The notes under the pieces: model-generated
What the model was told of the DNA's origin: nothing
The model's database searches: none
The model's input: only the letters and a program-made list of their open reading frames with translations
Shown here: positions 37,037 through 45,056 of the stretch, piece after piece
Layout of the letters: each line of letters begins with the position of its first letter
Numbering within the stretch: the first letter of the stretch is position 1
From: Lachnoclostridium sp. UBA1308
GTDB lineage: Bacteria; Bacillota; Clostridia; Lachnospirales; Lachnospiraceae
Assembly: GCA_002307215.1 (NCBI GenBank)
Contig: DBTU01000055.1
Coordinates: 12,358 to 76,357 of the forward strand
Length of the DNA stretch: 64,000 nt
Reading direction: 5' to 3'
Position numbers and translations under genes: made by a program

Positions 37037-37210
37037 TTGAGAGTCATAGTAAAAATTTTGCGCTGACCGGCCGACCGAGGGTGTCCATGCTTTGTCAAGA
37101 CTCTATAAATAATGCGAGCCCACTGGCTCACATTATTTACATCCCAGAGGCTTGTAAAAAGCATCCCGAAGAAGGTAAAGGCAAGTCAAAATTATTACTA
37201 TGACTCTCAA
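37037..37210 (-). ncRNA. 174-nt structured element, possible RNA
   Basis: Outer arms 37037-37060 and 37187-37210 pair over 24 nt with one mismatch. An inner hairpin at 37107-37138 has a 14-bp stem with a 4-nt loop. Its only imperfect pair is a U-G wobble when read on the minus strand. A third pairing links GCTTT-CAAG-CTCT near 37088-37104 with its complement near 37145-37165. The element lies between nusB and xseA. It matches no RNA family I could recognise; a miniature mobile element is the alternative. Confidence 0.5.
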
Positions 37211-37242
37211 CACACTTCACAACCACAATCTTAGCCACCTCA

Positions 37243-37638
37243 TCATGCCAACTTAGCAAGCACCCCATTGATAAAGGCAGGGGACTCGTCCCCACCAAAG
37301 ATTTTTGCTATCTCAACCGCTTCATTGATTGCTACCTTGATCGGTATGTCCTCATCAAAACGCATCTCGTATACTGCTAAGCGAAGTATAGTCAAATCAA
37401 CCTTACTCATTCGGCTTATCTTCCAGCCGCTTGCCGCCTCCGAAAGTATCTGATCGATCTCTTCGAGTTTCTCCACAACGAGGTGGAAACGCTCTGACAG
37501 ATAAGTATGTTCTTCCGGCGATGGCTTTTCTAAAGAGGCGATATAAAGCTCTACTTGTTCATCTAATTCTTTTACCTCATGAAAATCCTTGCGGAACAGC
37601 ATAAGGAAAATGTGTTTTCTTATCTCTCTTCTTGTCAC
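37243..37638 (-). CDS. nusB: Transcription antitermination factor NusB
   Basis: 131 residues from the GTG at 37638, which has AGGAGG 9 nt upstream; a TTG nine codons earlier has no site. It is all-helical, with TRREIRKHIFLMLFRKDF at the start and the signature SKVDLTILRLAVYEMRF. DIPIKVAINEAVEIAKIFGG and FINGVLAKLA follow. With NusE it binds boxA RNA and supports rRNA antitermination. A hairpin separates it from the Asp23 gene upstream. Confidence 0.95.
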   Translation of the reverse strand: MTRREIRKHIFLMLFRKDFHEVKELDEQVELYIASLEKPSPEEHTYLSERFHLVVEKLEEIDQILSEAASGWKISRMSKVDLTILRLAVYEMRFDEDIPIKVAINEAVEIAKIFGGDESPAFINGVLAKLA

Positions 37639-37663
37639 TATGCGGTTCCTCCTACACACGAAC

Positions 37664-37695
37664 AAACAACCCTTAGTATCGTATAAGGGTTGTTT
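37664..37695 (-). terminator. Hairpin between the Asp23 gene and nusB
   Basis: A perfect 12-bp stem AAACAACCCTTA/TAAGGGTTGTTT with an 8-nt loop. The 3' side overlaps the nusB leader. No long T-run is present, so partial termination or RNA processing is possible. Confidence 0.5.
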
Positions 37696-37703
37696 GGAAT
37701 CAT

Positions 37704-38090
37704 TTACTGTTTTACGATATTTACCCCGGCTATTCGGATGTTTACTTCCTTCACCTGCAAACCGGTCATATTTTCTATCGCCAACTTCACCTTTTCTTGC
37801 ACTAATTTTGCAGTTTCCGGAATACCGTATCCATAGTCTAATGTTAATGCCATATCCACGGAGACCGCTTCCGGACTTACCAGAACCTTAACTCCTTTGG
37901 ATAGATTTCTCTTTCCCAGTTTACCGGCAATTTCATTGGTAACATTACCGGGAGTAGCTGATACGCCTTTTACTTCTGTTGCAGCTAAGCCAGCGATGGA
38001 TGCTACCACTTCGTCAGCAATCTGTACCTCTCCAACCTTACCGTTTTCATGTATTTTATATGTGTTCCTTGCTTCCGGTCCCTTATTCAC
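37704..38090 (-). CDS. Asp23/Gls24 family envelope protein (YqhY-like)
   Basis: 128 residues from GTG 38090, with TAGGAGG 9 nt upstream. The family core is visible: GEVQIADEVVASIAGLAATE, GVSATPGN, then VDMALTLDYGYGIPETAKLV and VKEVNIRIAGVNI. Members are small cytoplasmic proteins. YqhY in Bacillus lies between accC and nusB and affects acetyl-CoA carboxylase. Here it is in the same position between spoIIIA and nusB, but accB and accC are absent. Confidence 0.9.
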   Translation of the reverse strand: MNKGPEARNTYKIHENGKVGEVQIADEVVASIAGLAATEVKGVSATPGNVTNEIAGKLGKRNLSKGVKVLVSPEAVSVDMALTLDYGYGIPETAKLVQEKVKLAIENMTGLQVKEVNIRIAGVNIVKQ

Positions 38091-38255
38091 AGCAATTACC
38101 TCCTAGGTTCCTATTGTTCTCCGGCAATTTAATTTCTTATTGTATTATACCATAATTATAAAACATATCAATTACATTTTAAAAAATGCTAATTATATGG
38201 TAATCATCGTATCCAACTTCTATTGATTATATTCCGGGACTATGGATAATAAGAA

Positions 38256-38294
38256 GGTATTGCAAAACATGATGGCTTCATATTCTGCAACACC
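38256..38294 (-). terminator. Terminator-like hairpin after spoIIIAH
   Basis: GGTATTGCA at 38256 pairs with TGCAACACC ending at 38294, and pairing continues inward through an ATGA/TCAT core. On the minus strand it is followed by TTCTTATTAT. It lies 57 bp after the spoIIIAH stop. Confidence 0.65.
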
Positions 38295-38350
38295 CTCTGA
38301 TATTTTAGTTCCACAGGAACGACATCTATTTAAATACATAAATTCATCTA

Positions 38351-39196
38351 TTAATCTGATGCTACGGTAGGAATGATATCAATATGCTCTACAGCGATAT
38401 CTGTCTCATTCTTTACAATATCCTCTATCATTGCTAACTGCTGGTCAGATAAGCTTGCCGCATTGACTACAACATCCACACTATCATCAATGATAAATAC
38501 TACTGTATCCGCAAAGCCCTTAGCCCCAAGCAGCATTTCGGTTGCATTTTCTTTATCCGAAATTTGAAGTAATGCCATCATGCTGTTGGTAGCATCATCT
38601 CTTGCTTCCTTTGTGGCATCTGAGCTCTCAATGATATCCATCAGAGTTTCTTTACTACTGGCTCTGACCTGTTCTCTTTTCAGTTTAACTGATGCAAAGT
38701 AGCCGGGATCAACGGAGGCACTTGCCAGTACGGCGTCACCGGGTGTACCGTCATCCAAATTAAGTTCGCCGTTATCAGCAACATCATTGGCATTAGCGAG
38801 TATATCTTCATCTGATACATCATTGGTTCCAAGTTCATCCGTTGCGCTCGCATTTGTCATTGCATTCTCGTCTGCAGCTGACGCATCAATTTCAGTCGTT
38901 GTATCGTCAGTTGCGCCGGTCGCATCTGTTGTATCCGTGGTGTCTGTTGTGTCTGTAGCATCTGTAGTGTCAGTTGTGTCAGTCGTGCCTGTCGTGTCCG
39001 TAGTCGTATCGGTGGCTAAATCATATCCATCCGCATCCGCATCAGAAACATCCGTACCCGATGTTACAATCGAATCGGAAACTGTTTCTTTATCTTTCGC
39101 GGTATCCCTGTTCGTAAAGCTTAAATATCCTGCGATTACGATCATGATTGCCAGCGCCGTGATGATGATACTATTCTTTTTGAATATATTTTTCAT
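38351..39196 (-). CDS. spoIIIAH: Stage III sporulation protein AH, with Thr/Asp-rich insert
   Basis: Forms, with SpoIIQ, the channel between mother cell and forespore. 281 residues, longer than the Bacillus protein of about 218. One N-terminal membrane helix (IIITALAIMIVIAGYLSF) is followed by a long linker. Residues about 60-100 of the linker are TTDTTD-type repeats. The YscJ/FliF-like ring domain is C-terminal: YFASVKLKREQVRASSKETL, then DTVVFIIDDSVDVVVNAASL and DIVKNETDIAVEHIDIIPTV. It is the last gene of the operon. Confidence 0.94.
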   Translation of the reverse strand: MKNIFKKNSIIITALAIMIVIAGYLSFTNRDTAKDKETVSDSIVTSGTDVSDADADGYDLATDTTTDTTGTTDTTDTTDATDTTDTTDTTDATGATDDTTTEIDASAADENAMTNASATDELGTNDVSDEDILANANDVADNGELNLDDGTPGDAVLASASVDPGYFASVKLKREQVRASSKETLMDIIESSDATKEARDDATNSMMALLQISDKENATEMLLGAKGFADTVVFIIDDSVDVVVNAASLSDQQLAMIEDIVKNETDIAVEHIDIIPTVASD

Positions 39197-39209
39197 ATAA
39201 ACCTCCTAA

Positions 39210-39812
39210 TTAATTTGTCCCATGATCCATCTTCATTACTTTGATCTTATTCGCCGGTACATCAAATAACACCTCTGCCGTCTCCATAATATTCATTATT
39301 ACATTAATATCATCTCCACCTTCAGCAATTACAACAATGCCCTCTACCTCCGGTTCGATTTCCTGAATTATGTATGGCACTGAATTTCCATTATCGTCGG
39401 TAACCAAAACGGTACTCTCTTCCCGCGTGACATTGCTTTGCGTCCTGCTTCCGCCCTCCCCGTCATCTTCATCTAAGCTTTCTTGTGTAGAAGGAGTATC
39501 CTTAAGTATTACCTGCTTCTTCGAGGATTTTAAAGTAATCATAGCTTCTACTTCACCGATACCGGATACCTTTTTTAAGACACTCACAAGCTTATTTTCT
39601 AACTCTGTTATATAGGTATTCGTATCATAGCTTGTCGTATTCGTATCATTTTGCTGTACCACGGGATTCGTGTCCTGTTTAACTTTTTCCTTAGCTGTTT
39701 TAGTGTTAAAAATGCCGGGAAATGATAATAAAATGATTAAGATCCCCGCGGCAAAAATCATGATTAATTTTGATAGGCCTATATCTTTCAGGGAAATTTT
39801 CTTCTTTTCCAT
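39210..39812 (-). CDS. spoIIIAG: Stage III sporulation protein AG
   Basis: 200 residues with one membrane helix near residues 14-32 (LIMIFAAGILIILLSFPGIF). A ring-forming domain follows, with YITELENKLVSVLKKVSGIG and EVEAMITLKSSKKQVILKD, an acidic insert, then VEGIVVIAEGGDDINVI and IMETAEVLFDVPANKIKVMK. SpoIIIAG assembles large rings in the mother-cell membrane at the feeding-tube channel. It lies 13 bp before spoIIIAH. Confidence 0.94.
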   Translation of the reverse strand: MEKKKISLKDIGLSKLIMIFAAGILIILLSFPGIFNTKTAKEKVKQDTNPVVQQNDTNTTSYDTNTYITELENKLVSVLKKVSGIGEVEAMITLKSSKKQVILKDTPSTQESLDEDDGEGGSRTQSNVTREESTVLVTDDNGNSVPYIIQEIEPEVEGIVVIAEGGDDINVIMNIMETAEVLFDVPANKIKVMKMDHGTN

Positions 39813-39813
39813 G

Positions 39814-40437
39814 TTATCCTCCCTGTATACTAATATTTATATTACCCTGTTCCATATTATAGAAGTCCGAGAGTTCATTTTTTATTGATATTTCCAAGGG
39901 AGAAGGCTGATTCACTTCCTGTTTCTTGTCCTTATCATCCATACTGATTTCTCCAATTTCTATATCCTCTATGATGAGACTATCTCCGCCGGTTTCTTGC
40001 GTTTCATCCGCGCTTGCAGTGATATCCATACCCCTTATTTCACCAAAGGTATCACTCTTTGGATCCTCATCGAGGTTAATGCTGCAACTTTTCAGATACA
40101 CCTGATCCTTCTTCAGCAGTTCCTTCACCTGTTCTTTTATCTTCTCCTTATATCCGGCAAAAACAGCTTTATCCTGCTCCTCCTCCGCCTGTTCCAGTTG
40201 GTTTTTATAGTCAGCGGTAGTAGATGAAAACAAATTATACTGCAGGAAGTAATCAAGATTATCATCCAACTTCATCAGCTTAGTAAACGGAGAGATTACG
40301 ATCAGCACCAATATCATCCCGGATACGATACTCACATATTTCTTATAACTTTTATCTCCCAGTAGATTCATGATGATTGTGTTAATAATCATGTATATAA
40401 CAATATTTTTTATCCAGTTAAAAATCTCTTGTTCCAT
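39814..40437 (-). CDS. spoIIIAF: Stage III sporulation protein AF
   Basis: 207 residues from the ATG at 40437, with GGAG 6 nt upstream. Two N-terminal membrane helices: WIKNIVIYMIINTIIMNLLG and YVSIVSGMILVLIVISPFTK. A soluble domain of ring-building type follows, with VYLKSCSINLDEDPKSDTFG. One base separates it from spoIIIAG. It is a membrane part of the SpoIIIA complex. Confidence 0.93.
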   Translation of the reverse strand: MEQEIFNWIKNIVIYMIINTIIMNLLGDKSYKKYVSIVSGMILVLIVISPFTKLMKLDDNLDYFLQYNLFSSTTADYKNQLEQAEEEQDKAVFAGYKEKIKEQVKELLKKDQVYLKSCSINLDEDPKSDTFGEIRGMDITASADETQETGGDSLIIEDIEIGEISMDDKDKKQEVNQPSPLEISIKNELSDFYNMEQGNINISIQGG

Positions 40438-40478
40438 ATACGTCTCCATTTTGTTGTATGAGTTATGGCTTCTTTACG

Positions 40479-41648
40479 TCATAGCTTAGGCGAAGTCGTA
40501 ACTGCAACTATCGTAATTGACAGTAAAAACAATACCGCTCCGACGAATACGGCTTTCAAAAGCATGGATACTGATTTGGCGGATGCACTGATGCATTCAA
40601 TAAACCTTTTATCGGAAATTGGCTGTAGTGCAGCACTGCCCACCTTATATAAAACAGTGATTACAAGCAGTTTTATCAAAGGAATGGCACATATTCCCAG
40701 TAGCACAAGAACTCCTGCCACGCCGATTGCATTTTTCAGAAGAACTCCTGCTCCTAAAACCGTCTCGGTTACTCCCCCCAGCGCATCCCCTATTGCCGGT
40801 ATAGCTTCCGATGCCTTTAACAGTGCTGACCGCTTCACTTGATCCGCAACAGGAACTACCAGACCCTGGATTACATTGAACCCAATAACAAGTGCAAGCA
40901 AGCTCTTAAGCAACCAATCGATTGCGGTGGAAAATAGTCCTGCCAGCTTGGAGAGCGTGTCCTCCTTTGACATATTATTAACCAACGTGATAATCAGATA
41001 GAAGTTAATCATTGGTATCACAACCTTCACGATAATAAAATCCACCAAGGTAATTAATCCAAGCGCAGCTTCATAATATACCATCGAGGTTGTGGTACCG
41101 GAGCAGAAGGCAACCGACATCAGGTAAGTAGGTACCAAAGCCCTCATAAAATCCAGAATGGCACCTACAGCAACCGCTGCAATCTGGGACGCGGCTATAA
41201 AGGAGCTAATCAGTAACGCAAACAGCAATAAGTAGGTAATATAGTAGCCGGTTTCCGATACATGATTATTTTTAAAAGCCATGGACAGATTGGTAAAAAG
41301 TGCCGCGATGAGTGCAATGGTAAGCATACTGGTGAAGGTACTCATATTGCTTTTAAGTTCCTGCCTGACAGCCTTAAGCAGTTGATCACTGATGGCAGAA
41401 ATCGAAAATGTTTCCTCTCCGCTCATCAGTTTGTTTACATACCCGTTAAAATCAAATGTTTTTTCCCCACCCATTACATTATTTATCACCTCCTGTATCT
41501 CCGAATAATCGTATTTATCTGTAGTATCGCTAATGGAACTTGCACTTACCGACTTGGTATTCGAGAAGGATAAGAGCAGTATGGCAATAAAAAGGACTAG
41601 CTTCTTTATATGAATTATGTATGTTCCATTTGACCTTCCATTCATCAT
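40479..41648 (-). CDS. spoIIIAE: Stage III sporulation protein AE
   Basis: 389 residues. An N-terminal signal or membrane segment (KLVLFIAILLLSFSNTKSVS) is followed by a soluble part and then about seven to eight membrane helices. Characteristic stretches are DFMRALVPTYLMSVAFCSGT and KASEAIPAIGDALGGVTETV. The family is predicted to be a transporter-like membrane part of the SpoIIIA-SpoIIQ complex. The stop of spoIIIAD directly abuts its first codon. Confidence 0.94.
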   Translation of the reverse strand: MMNGRSNGTYIIHIKKLVLFIAILLLSFSNTKSVSASSISDTTDKYDYSEIQEVINNVMGGEKTFDFNGYVNKLMSGEETFSISAISDQLLKAVRQELKSNMSTFTSMLTIALIAALFTNLSMAFKNNHVSETGYYITYLLLFALLISSFIAASQIAAVAVGAILDFMRALVPTYLMSVAFCSGTTTSMVYYEAALGLITLVDFIIVKVVIPMINFYLIITLVNNMSKEDTLSKLAGLFSTAIDWLLKSLLALVIGFNVIQGLVVPVADQVKRSALLKASEAIPAIGDALGGVTETVLGAGVLLKNAIGVAGVLVLLGICAIPLIKLLVITVLYKVGSAALQPISDKRFIECISASAKSVSMLLKAVFVGAVLFLLSITIVAVTTSPKL

Positions 41649-42032
41649 TTACGCCTCCAAAAAACTATTGACAGTATCAAGTATCGACAGCAGAATTGGC
41701 ATACTGATTGCCAGAATTGTCAATTTGCCCACAATTTCTATTTGTTCGCCGATTGCTTGGTATCCGGAATCCTTACAAAGAGAGGAGGATATTTCAGTTA
41801 CATAAGTGATGCCGATAATCTTAATCAAAATTCCTACATAAGCCTTATTCATTTTAATATAGCCCTGAAGCTGCTCAATGGCATCCAGTATTATCTGAAG
41901 CTTGCTAATGCCCCAGAGTAAGATGAGAATACAAGCTGCGATACTGATATATAAGGAGTACTCTTCCTTACCCTTTCGAAAAATAATTGCAAGTACCGCG
42001 ACTATGACACCTATTACAGCAATCTTTATCAT
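41649..42032 (-). CDS. spoIIIAD: Stage III sporulation protein AD
   Basis: 127 residues, four membrane helices. Conserved segments are IAVIGVIVAVLAIIFRKGKE, YVGILIKIIGITYVTEISSS, LCKDSGYQAIGEQIEIVGK and ILLSILDTVNSFL. It is related to spoIIIAC, and both lie between spoIIIAB and spoIIIAE as in other spore formers. Confidence 0.94.
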   Translation of the reverse strand: MIKIAVIGVIVAVLAIIFRKGKEEYSLYISIAACILILLWGISKLQIILDAIEQLQGYIKMNKAYVGILIKIIGITYVTEISSSLCKDSGYQAIGEQIEIVGKLTILAISMPILLSILDTVNSFLEA

Positions 42033-42071
42033 AGAATCCCTGTGCCTTTCATGGATGATAATTCGGTCTCC

Positions 42072-42269
42072 TTATACGATGTCAAACAATTGCTGTATCG
42101 TTACAAACAGCTCGGTGATATGCGGCAAAAGCCACAAAAGAACGAGTACCAGTCCGGCGAGGCTTGTCAGAAATGCCAGTTCATCCCTTCCTGACTGCTT
42201 TAGGATTTGATTCAATAGGGAGACTAATATTCCAACCACTGCAATTCTTAATATAAAATAAACATCCAT
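42072..42269 (-). CDS. spoIIIAC: Stage III sporulation protein AC
   Basis: 65 residues with two membrane helices, the normal size. It contains ILKQSGRDELAFLTSLAGLV and VLLWLLPHITELF, the family signature. It is the first of the two small paralogous membrane subunits of the SpoIIIA complex. Confidence 0.93.
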   Translation of the reverse strand: MDVYFILRIAVVGILVSLLNQILKQSGRDELAFLTSLAGLVLVLLWLLPHITELFVTIQQLFDIV

Positions 42270-42307
42270 TCGTTACCTCCATCCCACATGTTCTGCGGTC
42301 TTATTTG

Positions 42308-42832
42308 TCAGATCATTATGATAATGATAAATAATCCCGCCATGATTCCCAGTGTATTGTAAAGATATGATTTTTCCTTTATTGTCTTTGACAATTCTTT
42401 AATTTCATCCTCAAGCTGTGAAATAAATAAATCAATGGTATTCATCTGCATATCCTTATCCAGATAACCCAGGTTATCGCCAAACTGGATCAAATGTAAC
42501 TTGTCCTTCTTCGATAGGGATGTGCCTGCTAATTCCTTTTGGACCGCCGCCTTCCATATCTCAGAAAATGTATGGCCTGAAAGCTCATTCAGCTTTGAGC
42601 TGACATGCGTAAAGAAAGCATTGTAATTTCCGTTGTGCCTTCTTGTGATAGAGCTGATTGCTTCCGGCAGAGGAGTATTGGCATATCGAATATCCCCTCT
42701 TAGCAGCCCGATCATTTTTTTAAGCTCCTTTAGGTCATTAATTCTACATCTCATCTCATTACTGAAAAAGAAGCCCATTCCGGTCGATGAGACGATGACA
42801 AGAATGCAGCCGATAATCTTCATGATTAGCAT
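42308..42832 (-). CDS. spoIIIAB: Stage III sporulation protein AB
   Basis: 174 residues with helices at both ends and a helical soluble middle resembling type II/IV secretion GspF parts. Motifs: LRGDIRYANTPLPEAI, then FGDNLGYLDKDMQMNTIDLF, and the C-terminal YNTLGIMAGLFIIIIMI. A start at 42832 or at the ATG three codons downstream is equally possible. It follows the ATPase SpoIIIAA. Confidence 0.93.
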   Translation of the reverse strand: MLIMKIIGCILVIVSSTGMGFFFSNEMRCRINDLKELKKMIGLLRGDIRYANTPLPEAISSITRRHNGNYNAFFTHVSSKLNELSGHTFSEIWKAAVQKELAGTSLSKKDKLHLIQFGDNLGYLDKDMQMNTIDLFISQLEDEIKELSKTIKEKSYLYNTLGIMAGLFIIIIMI

Positions 42833-42853
42833 ATAGTTTGTCCTCCTTTCAAT

Positions 42854-43816
42854 TTAATGCCCAGATACATACAGACTCTTTCCGTCACAATCATATATTT
42901 CCTCCAGATGTCCGATCTCTGCTATATTACTCAAGATGATATAACGTTCAAACAGTCTTTTCTTGACCAGATTACTGAGTACCGGTTTCTTTTTGATATC
43001 TTCAATTGAATTGCCATGGACTGTTGCAATCAGCTTACAGCCGCACCCAAGAACATAATCAACGGCCTCCAGCTCTTCCTTAGAGCCAATCTCATCCACT
43101 GCAATAATCTGTGGGGACATGGATCTTATCAGCATCATCATTCCCTTAGCCTTCGGGCAGCAATCCAGAATGTCTGTCCTAATACCCAGTTCATTTTGGG
43201 GCGTTCCCATGTAGCAGGCACCTATTTCCGAGCGTTCATCAACAACCCCTACACTCATTCCGGCAAGAGTTCTGCTACCATTGGAAAGCTGCCTGATAAT
43301 ATCACGAAGCAGTGTTGTTTTACCGCATCTGGGTGGTGAGATAATTAACGTATGATAAATACCATTTGCTTGCCGGTTAATCAGATATGGCAGAACCCGG
43401 TCGGCGCATCCCTTAACTTGATGTGCTAGACGAATGTTGATAAAAGAAATATGCTTCATTCCCTTAATCAAATCATCCTCTATGATAATTTTTCCGGCAA
43501 TTCCTATTCTGTGTCCGCCGTTAATCGTGATAAAGCCCTGCTTAATCTCATCCTCAAACGCATAGAGTGAATAATTACTTATGTATTCCATCGTTTCACG
43601 GATCTCATTTTTGGTAATCAGAACCGCCTTTGAAGGATTGTCCGTAAATACAGCCTCCTCCGTTACGAAGCTTTCCTTATTTGAATAGATTATCATAAGG
43701 GGTGCGTTCATTCGCAGCCTGATTTCCTGCAGCTTATCAAAATCAATGACCAACTTTCCAAAAATTGTCCTAAGCTTGATTGAAAATATCTTCAACAGCT
43801 CGTCTTTCGTATTCAT
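42854..43816 (-). CDS. spoIIIAA: Stage III sporulation protein AA, secretion-type ATPase
   Basis: 320 residues from the ATG at 43816, with GGGGGGAG 5-6 nt upstream; the frame is open to 43855 without a good site. The Walker A motif is PPRCGKTTLLRD, the Walker B region SPQIIAVDEIGSKEE, with VVDERSEIGACYMG between them. It is related to VirB11/type IV secretion ATPases and powers or regulates the feeding-tube channel. It is the first gene of the eight-gene operon. A sigma-E promoter is expected; GGAATATT-(14)-ATATATT about 60 nt upstream is a weak candidate. Confidence 0.95.
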   Translation of the reverse strand: MNTKDELLKIFSIKLRTIFGKLVIDFDKLQEIRLRMNAPLMIIYSNKESFVTEEAVFTDNPSKAVLITKNEIRETMEYISNYSLYAFEDEIKQGFITINGGHRIGIAGKIIIEDDLIKGMKHISFINIRLAHQVKGCADRVLPYLINRQANGIYHTLIISPPRCGKTTLLRDIIRQLSNGSRTLAGMSVGVVDERSEIGACYMGTPQNELGIRTDILDCCPKAKGMMMLIRSMSPQIIAVDEIGSKEELEAVDYVLGCGCKLIATVHGNSIEDIKKKPVLSNLVKKRLFERYIILSNIAEIGHLEEIYDCDGKSLYVSGH

Positions 43817-44103
43817 CTGCTCTCCCCCCTCTTGCTCCTTCGACAGCTTATCCACTCTCTGTTAGAACAATATATTCTTACCTGGGGAAAATATTCCGTA
43901 CAGAATGAAGACTTTACAAAAATAAGTAAACTCATAGAAATTCAGAAAAATGTATTAGATGATCAAGAGGAGTTAAAGTTCAGCCTAATAAGGATACTTC
44001 TCATTGAAGGCTTAACTGTTACAAAGAAGGATACAAATATCAGAATTTAATTGCATAATCCATAGGATTATATTATTCTGTTTTTAAATACTTACGGAAC
44101 GAA
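43817..44103. other. Gene-free region between spoIIIAA and aroE
   Basis: The divergent promoters should lie here. A 72-codon frame on the plus strand (43832-44050) overlaps the spoIIIAA leader, has no ribosome-binding site and resembles nothing known, so it is not called. Confidence 0.45.
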
Positions 44104-44156
44104 GCTGAGAGTGCCACCACCCAAATTCGCGGTTTTACGGCAGAATGGAGATTATT
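44104..44156 (+). promoter_or_regulatory. Dispersed repeat carrying the aroE Shine-Dalgarno, T-box-like on its reverse strand
   Basis: On the plus strand it ends ACGGCAGAATGGAGATTATT directly before aroE, giving GGAG at 7 nt. It shares CCCAAATTCGCGG and CGGCAGAATGGAG with the copy near 21672-21710. Read on the minus strand it contains GAATTTGGGTGGTGGCAC and AGCTTCGTTCC, very close to the 3' end of the pheS T-box at 59079-59110. No matching terminator is present, so a working T-box is unlikely. Confidence 0.6.
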
Positions 44157-44948
44157 ATGAGATATGGATTAATCGGAGAAAGATTAGGACACAGCTATTC
44201 TAAAATCATACATGAAAAGCTGGCAGACTATACCTATGATCTAATACCCCTAACCAGGGAAGAATTAGTTTCCTTCATGCAGAAAAAGGACTTTACCGCG
44301 ATTAATGTTACCATCCCTTACAAGCAGGAGGTCATCCCCTATCTGGATGAACTCGATCCGCTGGCGAAGGAGATTGGAGCGGTCAATACGATTGTCAATC
44401 GGTCCGGACACTATATCGGCTATAATACGGATTTTTACGGATTTGTATATCTGCTGACGAAGAATCAGATTGACGTGTTTGGCAAGAAATGTCTGATACT
44501 TGGAAACGGTGGCACTTCACATACGGTACGTGCCGTACTGAAGCACCTGGGAGCGTCTGAAATACTGGTAGTGAGCAGAAACGCATCCGATGCTGTGGAG
44601 ACAGATTTAAGTGAAGGCTTTCAAACGATAACTTACGAGGAATGTTACGACAAACATACGGATGCCAAAGTCATTATTAATACAACTCCGCTTGGTATGT
44701 ACCCTAACATGGATGCCTCCCCGCTTGATCTAATCACTTTTACATCTTGCGAGGCAGTCGTTGACGCAATTTTTAATCCCCTAAGAACCAAGCTCGCTCT
44801 TCAAGCAGAGGAACTTGGAATTAAAGCTGTTACCGGTCTTGAGATGCTGGTTGCCCAGGCAAAGCAGGCGATTGAATATTTTCTTGATAAGAAGCTGGAG
44901 GATCAGGTAATTGAAGAGGTATATCAGGAGATGCTGAAGGTGATATAA
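44157..44948 (+). CDS. aroE: Shikimate dehydrogenase
   Basis: Reduces 3-dehydroshikimate to shikimate with NADPH. 263 residues from the ATG at 44157 (MRYGLIGERLGHSYSKIIH); an ATG four codons earlier lies inside the ribosome-binding site. Substrate-binding motifs are HSYSKIIH, NVTIPYK with the catalytic Lys, GAVNTIV and GYNTDFYG. The NADP fold shows LILGNGGTSHTVRAVL. GLEMLVAQAKQAIEYF is near the end. It is on the plus strand, unlike the nearby aroQ and aroK of the same pathway. Confidence 0.95.
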   Translation: MRYGLIGERLGHSYSKIIHEKLADYTYDLIPLTREELVSFMQKKDFTAINVTIPYKQEVIPYLDELDPLAKEIGAVNTIVNRSGHYIGYNTDFYGFVYLLTKNQIDVFGKKCLILGNGGTSHTVRAVLKHLGASEILVVSRNASDAVETDLSEGFQTITYEECYDKHTDAKVIINTTPLGMYPNMDASPLDLITFTSCEAVVDAIFNPLRTKLALQAEELGIKAVTGLEMLVAQAKQAIEYFLDKKLEDQVIEEVYQEMLKVI

Positions 44949-44955
44949 TAGAAAA

Positions 44956-44983
44956 GCTGTTGTCTGATCAAACAGGCAACAGC
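44956..44983 (+). terminator. Hairpin after aroE
   Basis: An 11-bp stem GCTGTTGTCTG/CAGGCAACAGC with one mismatch and a 6-nt loop starts 7 bp after the stop. The T-run is weak. Confidence 0.5.
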
Positions 44984-45056
44984 GATATCATTTCATATAC
45001 GAATACAAAAAATTCTCCATTGCATTGCGCATCTATCAATTCCATATAATAGTAAT

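Noticed and set aside
36801..37242. OLE RNA in the nusB-xseA gap
   Set aside because: OLE RNAs are about 600 nt and are usually accompanied by OapA; the gap is 442 bp and contains no such gene. The position alone is not enough.
38256..38294. Miniature element with insertion-sequence-like ends (GGTGTTGCA)
   Set aside because: The position right after spoIIIAH and the following T-rich stretch fit a terminator better; no further copy was seen.
43832..44050. 72-codon frame on the plus strand beside spoIIIAA
   Set aside because: No ribosome-binding site (CCCCCT upstream), overlaps the spoIIIAA leader and has no recognisable protein pattern.
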